Of a stretch of DNA of 64,000 nt, positions 56,750-64,000 are shown piece after piece. The stretch is taken from contig NZ_JAGSYI010000002.1 in NCBI RefSeq assembly GCF_025685625.1, positions 1,302,001 to 1,366,000 on the forward strand, given 5' to 3'. The notes under the pieces were generated by a model. It was not told where the DNA came from. It searched no databases and was given only the letters and a program-made list of their open reading frames with translations. The DNA comes from Acidicapsa acidisoli (GTDB lineage Bacteria > Acidobacteriota > Terriglobia > Terriglobales > Acidobacteriaceae). The position numbers and the translations under genes are program-made. Numbering within the stretch: the stretch's first letter is position 1; each line of letters starts with the position of its first letter.

Positions 56750-57082
56750 ATGATTGTTTCGACCCCTCTCACGCCCGCCGTCTTCGCAATCCTCCTGTCG
56801 CTTGCAGGGGGCGACCGGCACGGCTACGCCATGATGAAGGACGCGCGCGCTCCCGAAGGCGGCGGCATCGCAATGGGTCCCGGCACGCTATACGGAACGC
56901 TCGAACGACTGATGCGAGACAACCTCGTTGTCGAAACCGACACCTCCGACAACGAGCGCCGCCGCTACTACCGCTTAACCGACGCCGGACGTCTCGCCCT
57001 CGAAGCCGAACTCAACCGCATGGACTCCGCCCTTGCCGCCGCACGGCAACGCGGTTTGCTTCCGCAAGGAGGCCGTTCATGA
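56750..57082 (+). CDS. PadR family transcriptional regulator
   Basis: The 110-residue protein reads MIVSTPLTPAVFAILLSLA, HGYAMMKDA, MGPGTLYGTLERLMRDNLVVE and RRRYYRLTDAGRLAL, a standard PadR winged helix with C-terminal dimerisation helix. An in-frame ATG at 56735 lies inside the inverted repeat, so 56750 seems better; neither has a ribosome-binding site, and the mRNA may be leaderless. Its stop overlaps the next start (ATGA), so the pair is coupled. Confidence 0.9.
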   Translation: MIVSTPLTPAVFAILLSLAGGDRHGYAMMKDARAPEGGGIAMGPGTLYGTLERLMRDNLVVETDTSDNERRRYYRLTDAGRLALEAELNRMDSALAAARQRGLLPQGGRS

Positions 57083-57879
57083 CGCTCCCTTCTGCGCACA
57101 GACCCAACCAAATCGAATCAGCCTATCAACGCGCCATCAGCCTCTATCCCCTGCAATTCCGCCAATCCTACGAAACCGCCATGATGCAATCGCTGCGCGA
57201 TGCGCTCGCCGACCCCGTTCTGTCCAGGCCCGCATTTCTGCGCACGCTCCTAAAGGACCTGATCCAATCCCTGATCAAGGAGAATCTCGCCATGCTGCGT
57301 GAAACTGTCTCGCGTCCAGTGGTGCTCTACAACGCGCTCATTCTGATCGCCCTCTTCAGCGCACTGACCCTGGGCTTCGTAATCATTGAACAGAACTCTC
57401 TGCGCCAGTCTGCCAACGACCCTCAGTTAGGCATGGCCACCGACCTCGCCAGCCGTCTCGCTCGCGGAGTCTCCATCGCCGCAGCCGTTCCAAACGACCA
57501 GACTGATATGGATGCCAGCCTGTCCGCATTCGTCATTGCCTACGACGAGCAGGGGCAGGTGCTCGCGTCCTCCGCGCAATTGAATGGAGCCGTGCCGCAA
57601 TTGCCGCGCGGCGTTCTCGATTTTGTGCGCAGGAATGGGGAAGAACGCGTGACCTGGGCGCCACGGCGCGATGTCCGCATTGCCTCAGTTGTTCGCCATG
57701 TGTCCGGCGCGCAAGGTGGCTTCGTGCTCGCCGGCCGCAATCTCCGCGAAATCGAGTCCCGCAAGGACCTCGTCCTAGAGCAGGCTGCTCTTATCTGGCT
57801 CGGTCTGCTCGGCATCATCGTCGTTGGAACTTTTCTCTTCGGCTGGCTGACGCGTGCGCCCAGGCCCGCAGCGGCCTGA
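57079..57879 (+). CDS. Membrane protein with periplasmic sensor-like domain, PadR-coupled
   Basis: The 266-residue product starts with a cytoplasmic helical region (YQRAISLYPLQFRQSYETAM), which resembles the N-terminus of PadR-linked membrane proteins. A first membrane helix follows (about 87-108, VLYNALILIALFSALTLGFV). Then comes a periplasmic domain of about 130 residues with a PAS-like outline (SAFVIAYDEQGQVLASSAQL), and a last helix (ALIWLGLLGIIVVGTFLFGWL). I recognise no enzymatic motif. Coupling to PadR suggests a stress-responsive envelope function. Confidence 0.7.
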   Translation: MTLPSAHRPNQIESAYQRAISLYPLQFRQSYETAMMQSLRDALADPVLSRPAFLRTLLKDLIQSLIKENLAMLRETVSRPVVLYNALILIALFSALTLGFVIIEQNSLRQSANDPQLGMATDLASRLARGVSIAAAVPNDQTDMDASLSAFVIAYDEQGQVLASSAQLNGAVPQLPRGVLDFVRRNGEERVTWAPRRDVRIASVVRHVSGAQGGFVLAGRNLREIESRKDLVLEQAALIWLGLLGIIVVGTFLFGWLTRAPRPAAA

Positions 57880-57894
57880 GTCAGCGCTAGTAAG

Positions 57895-59154
57895 TCACAG
57901 AACTCCGAGCACGTCGCGCACAGCACGCACCACACGTTGCTTGTATCCCTGCCAGCCCAGCTCCGCCGCACGCTCCTGCGCGGATTCGCTCATCTGCTGT
58001 AACAGTTCTCTATGTCCATGTAACTGAAGCAATCGGGCAGTTATCGCCTCGGCGTCGCGAATTGGAACGACAAACCCATCTATTCCGTCCCGCATAATAT
58101 CCGTTCCTCCCGAGTTAGGCGTCGTGATCACCGGAAGCCCCTGCGAAAGCGCCTCGCCTTGCACCAGCGCCAGCCCCTCAAAGAGTGACGGGAAGACAAA
58201 CACATCATGGCGGCGCATCTCGGCAAGTATCTCCGAGTGCGGCAAAGATGGCACCCAGCGATGATTCTCGCAATTCTTATCCAGCAGCGCCGATTGTCCC
58301 ACCTTGCGCCCGACTACCGTTAACGTAACAGCCTTGCCGGCCTTCTCGACGGCCTCAAAAAGATAGGCAATTCCCTTCCTCTGCGTAAGTGAACCAACAT
58401 ACAGCACTCGCAAAGGCTGATCGGATTTTGTAACTTTTTTCACGGCGGAGATACTCGCCGGAACCCCGAATGGGTTCACAAGAATCTTCTTTGTATCCGG
58501 AAACAGTTCGAGCGTGTTTTTTACAAACGTGCTGGGAACAATCACCGTGTCGGCCAGGCTCAGTTCCTCATCCTTCAGCGCGCATTTGGCGTCGCTGTCG
58601 GCCAGCGCATTGAGCGTTCCCCTCCATTCAGGCTGCAATTCAGCCTCTTCCGCCGAGATATTCCGGTTCGCGCGCCAGTACCCGATCGGTAAGTCGTAGA
58701 TGCACTGCACGCCTAACTCATGCGCCTGCCGAAACTGCCTCAGCGCTCCGTCCTCATACGCATACACTGCGCGAATTCCCGGAATCTTATCCATGCTTCG
58801 CGCGACATAACCATCCAGGTCGCGATATACCCCATCGATCGAGTAGGGATGGCGCGAATCGGCGATCAGATGCCTCTTCCCTGTCCGTATATACAGATTG
58901 CGCACTAACTCGCGAAAAGGCCTCGTGCGAACAAACTCTGTCGGAATCTGTATCCGCGCACGCCGTTCAAACGCCGCCCGCACAGCCTTCGGCGCGGCCT
59001 TTGCCAATCGGCTATCCGGCCGCCAATCCACGCATGTAAAGAAAGCCGCGAGTAACTCGTCCTCGTGCAGCGCACTTACCACGGCAGCCGCATTGGCATT
59101 GCCGGTAGGGTGGCTGACGACAACCGTCCGTGCGCTTGCTCGACTTACTCCCAT
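57895..59154 (-). CDS. Family 4 glycosyltransferase
   Basis: The 419-residue GT-B enzyme has the family's C-terminal donor site: [21 protein letters not shown], then [19 protein letters not shown] with the E-x7-E motif and [13 protein letters not shown]. The N-terminal half includes [14 protein letters not shown]. It transfers a nucleotide-activated sugar to an unknown acceptor. Its start overlaps the end of guaA by 10 bp, so it is translated from the guaA message. Confidence 0.9.
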   Translation of the reverse strand: MGVSRASARTVVVSHPTGNANAAAVVSALHEDELLAAFFTCVDWRPDSRLAKAAPKAVRAAFERRARIQIPTEFVRTRPFRELVRNLYIRTGKRHLIADSRHPYSIDGVYRDLDGYVARSMDKIPGIRAVYAYEDGALRQFRQAHELGVQCIYDLPIGYWRANRNISAEEAELQPEWRGTLNALADSDAKCALKDEELSLADTVIVPSTFVKNTLELFPDTKKILVNPFGVPASISAVKKVTKSDQPLRVLYVGSLTQRKGIAYLFEAVEKAGKAVTLTVVGRKVGQSALLDKNCENHRWVPSLPHSEILAEMRRHDVFVFPSLFEGLALVQGEALSQGLPVITTPNSGGTDIMRDGIDGFVVPIRDAEAITARLLQLHGHRELLQQMSESAQERAAELGWQGYKQRVVRAVRDVLGVL

Positions 59155-60710
59155 TCAATGGTTCCCGGAGGTTTGGAAGTAATGTCATACACCACGCGAT
59201 TGATCCCGCGCACCTCATTCACGATCCGGCTGGAGATGCGTTTCAGCACTTCATACGGCAGCGGAACCCAATCCGCCGTCATGCCATCCTCCGAGTGAAC
59301 CGCGCGAATGGCGCAGGTATTCGCATATGTCCGCTGATCGCCCATCACACCCACGCTGCGCACTGGCAGCAACACGGCAAAGCTCTGCCAAACCTGCGAA
59401 TACAGCCCCGCAGCCTTGATCTCGCTAACGACTATATCGTCCGCTTCCTGCAAGATTGCTACGCGTTCAGCGGTAACTTCCCCCAATATGCGCACCGCCA
59501 GCCCCGGTCCCGGAAAGGGCTGCCGCCCGAGAATGTCTTCCGGCATGCCGAGATCGCGCCCGATCCGTCGGACTTCATCCTTGAAGAGATCGCGCAGCGG
59601 CTCAATCAGCTTCATCTTCATCTGTTCCGGCAAGCCGCCGACATTGTGATGGCTCTTGATCGTCTGCGAAGGCCCGCGCACGCTCGAAGACTCAATCACA
59701 TCCGGATACAGCGTCCCCTGCACCAGCCACTCTACGCCGCCCGACTTACTGGAACTAAGTTGGTCGGCGATGCGGTGGGCCTCGTCGTCGAAAACCGCAA
59801 TGAACTCCCGACCGATGACCTTCCGCTTCGTCTCCGGATCGGTAATCCCAGCCAGCTTCTCTAGAAACCGCTCGCTGGCATCCACCGGAACCAGGTTCAA
59901 CCCCAGCTTGTCGCGTAGATTCTTCGTTACCTGCGCAAATTCGTTCTTCCGCAACACCCCGTTATTCACGAAAACACAGGTAAGCTGGTCGCCGATCGCC
60001 CGATGCACGAGCACCGCCGCCACCGACGAATCCACTCCGCCCGACAGGGCGCAAAGCACATGGCCCGACCCCACTCTCTGGCGAATCGAGGCCACCGTCG
60101 TCTCAATGAAGTGATGCGGCGTCCAGTCGCCGCGCGCGCCGCAGATTCCAAAGACAAAATTACGCAAAAGCTGCGACCCGAGCGGCGTGTGGTGCACTTC
60201 GGGGTGAAACTGCACAGCCCAGATCCTGCGATCTTCATTGGCAATCCCCGCCAGTGCATTCGACGTAACGGCTGTGCGATGGAAGCCGGCCGGCAGTTCC
60301 AGCGCTTCATCGCCATGACTCATCCACACCTGAATCTTCGCCGGCAGTCCAGCAAAAAGCGGCGTCTCCGCATCCTCAACCGTGACCTCGGCGTGTCCGT
60401 ACTCGCGCTTGTCCGCCGAACGAACCTTCCCGCCCAGGTGATGCACAATAAACTGCAATCCATAGCAGATGCCGAGCACCGGCAACTCCAGCGCCAGAAT
60501 CGCCGGATCGGCGTCCGGAGCATCCGCGTCATAGACCGAAGACGGCCCGCCCGACAGGATGATCCCAATCGGCGAATACGCCTGAATCTCGGCAATCGAA
60601 GCCGTGCAGGGCAGCACGGCGGAAAAAACATTCAGCTCGCGAATACGGCGCGCAATCAACTGCGTGTACTGCGAGCCGAAATCCAGGATAACGATACTTT
60701 GGGTGTCCAC
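59145..60710 (-). CDS. guaA: GMP synthase (glutamine-hydrolysing)
   Basis: GuaA aminates XMP to GMP with glutamine and ATP. The glutaminase domain (1-190) has the Cys of GICYGLQ and the His-Glu of QFHPEVHHT. The ATP-pyrophosphatase P-loop is [11 protein letters not shown], and the C-terminal dimerisation domain ends GTIEWE. The 521-residue length is typical. No purine riboswitch was recognised upstream. Confidence 0.97.
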   Translation of the reverse strand: MDTQSIVILDFGSQYTQLIARRIRELNVFSAVLPCTASIAEIQAYSPIGIILSGGPSSVYDADAPDADPAILALELPVLGICYGLQFIVHHLGGKVRSADKREYGHAEVTVEDAETPLFAGLPAKIQVWMSHGDEALELPAGFHRTAVTSNALAGIANEDRRIWAVQFHPEVHHTPLGSQLLRNFVFGICGARGDWTPHHFIETTVASIRQRVGSGHVLCALSGGVDSSVAAVLVHRAIGDQLTCVFVNNGVLRKNEFAQVTKNLRDKLGLNLVPVDASERFLEKLAGITDPETKRKVIGREFIAVFDDEAHRIADQLSSSKSGGVEWLVQGTLYPDVIESSSVRGPSQTIKSHHNVGGLPEQMKMKLIEPLRDLFKDEVRRIGRDLGMPEDILGRQPFPGPGLAVRILGEVTAERVAILQEADDIVVSEIKAAGLYSQVWQSFAVLLPVRSVGVMGDQRTYANTCAIRAVHSEDGMTADWVPLPYEVLKRISSRIVNEVRGINRVVYDITSKPPGTIEWE

Positions 60711-60774
60711 TCCCTAGTGTGTCAGGGACCGCACACCCTTTGCAAGCAGTTCCCTGCTCCCAAAGCCGGCGCTC

Positions 60775-63000
60775 CTAAACCTCAATCGCCACCACCTCAT
60801 GATCGAGCACCGAAGGGACAGTGAGAGTCAGCGTCAACCCGGAACGTTCCACCGGAACGCTCGCCCCGGCCACCAGCAGTCGCGCCTCTTTCGCAGGAAT
60901 ATCCCCCAGCAGCCGGAGCCGAATCCTCTGCGCACCCACCGGGAAAAAATCCCGATACGGACCCTTCATCGCCATGGGATTCGTCAGGTTCACCAGATGA
61001 ATCGTAATCGACCCAGGATTCCGCCATGCTGTCACATCCACAAGCCCGGGACCAGCAACCTCGACCATCGGCGCTTCATCATGCGCCCAAAGCAGAGCAT
61101 TCCGCATCATTTTCAAGTGGTCTTCGCTCAAGACCTCCCAGAAAGTCCGGTCAATATCGAATGGGAAATAAGCCACCCGCCCGGCAGGCTTGTGAATATA
61201 TAAGCAGGAAATATCCGTGCTAGCCACGCGTGGATAAACCTTCTCCATCGGCAGATCCGGATAGCTCGGAATCAGCGTAAACGGCGTCTCGGCAAAGGCT
61301 GCGCGCGGCGTTACCTCCAGCCGATTCACCCCGTTCACAATCCTCGGAGCATCCTCCAGCCCGGCAAATAAAGCATTCCCCGGCAGCCGCTCGTGTTCCA
61401 GCCGAATATACGAGTTCTGCATCGGCCCCTCAGCCTTGCCGGTCCAATCCACCCCAAAGATGTCTGCGAGGCCAAAGTTCTTTCGCCGCACGCCCAGTTC
61501 ATCGTAAAGACTGGTCTCATGCGTTGCCACCACGCTCCCGCCACTGCGCACAAAGCTGCGGATCTGCTCGCACTGCGCATCGCTCAGCGCCGCAATATTC
61601 GGCAGAATCAGCGTCTTGAACCCGGCCAGCCGGTCCTCATCCAGCAATCGGTCATGCACCATCTCAAAGGGAATGCGCGACTCGATCAGCGCCTGATACC
61701 ACCCCAGCGCATAGTTCTCTACCCTTGCATCAACGTGTTGGTCTCCGTAATACCAAGCCGTCTGCTGCGAATACACCAGTCCTACCCGTGCCAGCGGCTT
61801 CTCATGTGTCAGGTAGCGCTGATTCTCCTCCGTCCACACGTACAGTTCTTCAACACCCTTGAGCCAGCGCTCATCATGCAGAGTCGCAGAAAACTTGCTG
61901 CACCACGGCCGCATCCCATTGGCCACAGCATCCAGCACCCAGATCCGAATCTCGGCCTTGCTCGTAACGCTGTCCTTCCAGCGATACGGCTCCTCCAGCC
62001 CCACGCCAAAGAGCCCGATCACCGGCTTCGCGCCCATCGTCGCGCGAAACTCCTTCGCCGTCTTGCCAATCAGCCACGGAGCAGCCAGCCCATGCCGCGA
62101 TTGCCTGTCGGCAGCCAGCATCGGCGCTCTCCGGCTCGTCTCAACCGCATCCAGCGGAATGAGCGCTCCGCTCCCGTTATTCGGAATCATCGCCGCCTCG
62201 GGATTGATCTTCCGGATCTCTGAGTTCCAAAGATCCAGCAGACTCACCAGCCGCTCCCGGCTCCACGTCAGATACGCCCGCCGCACAGGATCAGTCCCCA
62301 GACCACTTGCACCCGCGCCACGCGGAAGATCGAACCCCGTCGCCGCCTTGAAATTCGCAGCGCAGTGCTGGCAGTAACACTGCCCCGACCCATCCCAGCG
62401 ATTGAGAAAAATCCCATCCGGGCGATACCGCGTCATGATCTCGCGATGCACCGCCGTCATGAACTCGAAGTTGTACGGCCCCCACGCGCACGTCACCCAC
62501 ATCTCGGGCGTTGCCCAGTGCCTGCGCGGCTTGTCCTCCGCATCCACAGCAATCCAGTCCGGATGCGCGGCCTGCAGGTCGTCATACGTTGCATGCGGAT
62601 CGGTCCGCACCAGCACCGACATGCCCATCTTGCGGCAACCCGAGATCAACTCTCCAAGCACATCGCGATCGCCAAGCCACTTGCTCCGATGATGAAACGG
62701 AATCTCGGTAGGATAATAAGCCACACACCCGCCGCCGCTGAGACAAACCGCATCCGAGCGCGTGCGCTTGAAGTAATCCAGCCAGAATGCAAGATCAAAA
62801 TGCGCAGGATCGTCTTCGACCAGCGTCAACTGAAACCAGCGCATCGGCTTCGAGGCCCACGCAGGCACAGTCTCAACCCCGGCCGCCAGAGCAGCCTCAC
62901 CCCACAAAGTGCGCGGCGCAACCTGAGTAAACGCAACCCCAGTTCCCGCAACAGCCGAAGATTGCAGAAACTCCCGACGAGTCAGAGCTAGTGACTTCAT
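60775..63000 (-). CDS. Tat-exported GH42-like/hypothetical glycosyl hydrolase with trimerisation-type domain
   Basis: The 741-residue protein has a twin-arginine signal (LTRREFLQSSAVAGTGVAF). The central region is a TIM barrel of the GHL6/GH42 kind (LDYFKRTRSDAVCLSGGGCV, YRPDGIFLNRWDGSGQCYCQHC), with a Cys pair CYCQHC that may bind zinc. A beta-galactosidase-trimerisation-like flavodoxin fold follows (about 420-520: ESRIPFEMVHDRLLDEDRL, SFVRSGGSVVATHETSLYDE), then a beta C-terminus. Candidate acid residues cannot be fixed. Substrate unknown; a beta-galactoside or related glycan is likely. Confidence 0.78.
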   Translation of the reverse strand: MKSLALTRREFLQSSAVAGTGVAFTQVAPRTLWGEAALAAGVETVPAWASKPMRWFQLTLVEDDPAHFDLAFWLDYFKRTRSDAVCLSGGGCVAYYPTEIPFHHRSKWLGDRDVLGELISGCRKMGMSVLVRTDPHATYDDLQAAHPDWIAVDAEDKPRRHWATPEMWVTCAWGPYNFEFMTAVHREIMTRYRPDGIFLNRWDGSGQCYCQHCAANFKAATGFDLPRGAGASGLGTDPVRRAYLTWSRERLVSLLDLWNSEIRKINPEAAMIPNNGSGALIPLDAVETSRRAPMLAADRQSRHGLAAPWLIGKTAKEFRATMGAKPVIGLFGVGLEEPYRWKDSVTSKAEIRIWVLDAVANGMRPWCSKFSATLHDERWLKGVEELYVWTEENQRYLTHEKPLARVGLVYSQQTAWYYGDQHVDARVENYALGWYQALIESRIPFEMVHDRLLDEDRLAGFKTLILPNIAALSDAQCEQIRSFVRSGGSVVATHETSLYDELGVRRKNFGLADIFGVDWTGKAEGPMQNSYIRLEHERLPGNALFAGLEDAPRIVNGVNRLEVTPRAAFAETPFTLIPSYPDLPMEKVYPRVASTDISCLYIHKPAGRVAYFPFDIDRTFWEVLSEDHLKMMRNALLWAHDEAPMVEVAGPGLVDVTAWRNPGSITIHLVNLTNPMAMKGPYRDFFPVGAQRIRLRLLGDIPAKEARLLVAGASVPVERSGLTLTLTVPSVLDHEVVAIEV

Positions 63001-63110
63001 GCGTCCAATGTTACCCGATTGCTTTCGGCGAGCGTCAAGAAGTGAGACTCACGTTCCATCGCATCCTGTCTGGCCAAAGGCCCGTTGCATGCTTATCGGT
63101 ACGAATGTAT

Positions 63111-64000
63111 TTACCATGAGCGAATCAGACAGCGTACGATTCCGAATCCGAGACTCAAGCCGATTACTGTACCTAACTTTGTCCTGCGTGTTCCAAGCAG
63201 GAAGATCGACAGGCCGACCACCGCAACGGCGATCCAATCGAGATCCGCAAAGGCGTACGTTTTTGCGTGAAACAGAACGCCACGGGCGAGAAACAAGGCG
63301 AGATCGACCATAGCAGCGAACACAACTGCGATGACGAGATTCAGCACAGCTTTCATACTTCGATTGTGTTGCGTCCATCTGACAAGAGGAGTGCCCGCGA
63401 ATACGAACAGAAAGCATGGCAGAAAGGTGTATAGAGTCGTCAGCAGGAGGGCTAAGGTACCCATAAGGATCGAACCATGGAAATGGTGAAAGCCCGCCAT
63501 GAACCCGACGAAGGCCACCACGATGATGAGCGGGCCTGGTGTGGTCTCCGCGAGCGCAAAACCATCGAGCATCTGTGGCTGGCTAAGCCAGTGATACCTG
63601 GATACCGCCGCGTGGGCCACATAAGGGATAACAGTGTAGGAACCTCCAACCGTGACGAAGGCAGTGCGCGTAAAGAACAGACCAAGTTGAGCCCAAAAGG
63701 GAAAGCCCCGGCCGAACAAGTAGAGAGCCAGGAATGGAGCGAGCCATATTCCCAATCCCACCGCGGTGATCTTTGCAAGCGATAGGAGAGCCTGCTTCCG
63801 CATGGCAGGGTTCGCAATCGATGCTTCGTAGACAGGCATCGACCGTGTCGACGATACAGAGCCGCGACGGAATTTCGCCAGAATGAAACCCATGACAATA
63901 GCCGCACCCATCACGAAGGGTATCGAAGCATGCAGCCAGCTCATTACCGCGAACGCCCCAGATGCAACAACCCATTGCACCGGCTCAACCAGCGAACGCT
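63111..64000 (-). CDS. Chromate transporter (ChrA family), 5' end cut off
   Basis: The frame is open to the window edge, so the N-terminus is missing; about 296 residues are seen. Hydrophobic helices alternate with the second-half ChrA signature: FFTRTAFVTVGGSYTVIPYV, HWLSQPQMLDGFALAETTPG and LIIVVAFVGFMAGF. ChrA proteins expel chromate, usually by proton exchange, although many family members have no proven substrate. Full-length ones are around 400-450 residues, so most of the protein is present. Confidence 0.85.
   Translation of the reverse strand, partial: RSLVEPVQWVVASGAFAVMSWLHASIPFVMGAAIVMGFILAKFRRGSVSSTRSMPVYEASIANPAMRKQALLSLAKITAVGLGIWLAPFLALYLFGRGFPFWAQLGLFFTRTAFVTVGGSYTVIPYVAHAAVSRYHWLSQPQMLDGFALAETTPGPLIIVVAFVGFMAGFHHFHGSILMGTLALLLTTLYTFLPCFLFVFAGTPLVRWTQHNRSMKAVLNLVIAVVFAAMVDLALFLARGVLFHAKTYAFADLDWIAVAVVGLSIFLLGTRRTKLGTVIGLSLGFGIVRCLIRSW

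Overview
The window looks like a contiguous chromosomal segment of an acidobacterium, most likely class Terriglobia, family Acidobacteriaceae (Granulicella/Edaphobacter/Terriglobus-like). The arguments are moderately high GC, a PadR regulator followed by a long orphan MacB-like permease of the 'acidobacterial duplicated orphan permease' type, several large secreted glycoside hydrolases, repeated secreted beta-propeller lipoproteins, and Gram-negative envelope genes (MCE, DUF481, POTRA). This taxonomy is inferred from gene content; there is no rRNA gene here.

Layout. 0-9 kb: acpS, an MCE lipid-transport protein, an M13 metallopeptidase and three tandem beta-propeller lipoprotein paralogues. 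9-17 kb (minus strand): an acyltransferase, pyrH, a GH2 glycosidase, then tsf, rpsB, rpsI and rplM; the classic rplM-rpsI-rpsB-tsf-pyrH order is interrupted by the GH2 gene and a terminator after tsf. 17-31 kb: Uma2 protein, GT2 glycosyltransferase, sugar porter with an XRE-cupin regulator, DUF481 outer-membrane protein, a winged-helix/TolB-like protein, a PA14-containing GH3, a secreted permuted-papain-like protein, a secreted phosphodiesterase and a LacI regulator. 31-38 kb (minus strand): a probable ornithine-lipid pair (olsB, olsA-like), a GNAT, and a threonine-synthase-family enzyme overlapped by a MoaD/ThiS-like sulfur carrier, both behind a SAM-I riboswitch; then GH16 and a HEAT-repeat protein. 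38.9-42.7 kb: methionine synthase encoded as two overlapping genes. 42.9-44.8 kb: an accessory islet with a broken BrnT-like toxin, an intact ribbon-helix-helix antitoxin, and an ~820 bp unit bounded by perfect 19-bp inverted repeats. 44.8-57.9 kb: stand-alone nuoI, small secreted proteins, PadR plus orphan permease, DEAD-box helicase plus an RGG/zinc-ribbon protein, beta-carbonic anhydrase, msrA, fba, a POTRA-only protein, and PadR plus membrane protein. 57.9-64 kb (minus strand): GT4, guaA, a Tat-exported GH42-like hydrolase and a truncated chromate transporter.

How the genes work together. The main theme is plant or microbial polysaccharide use: GH2, GH3, GH16 and a GH42-like enzyme, a sugar/H+ symporter, and LacI and XRE-cupin regulators. 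The most interesting unit is the SAM-riboswitch-controlled pair of threonine-synthase homologue plus sulfur-carrier protein. With the split MetH nearby it fits a MetM/MetO-type route that makes homocysteine directly from O-phosphohomoserine, so the 'threonine synthase' label may be wrong. Coordinates of starts were adjusted where ribosome-binding sites or signal peptides argued for an internal start.
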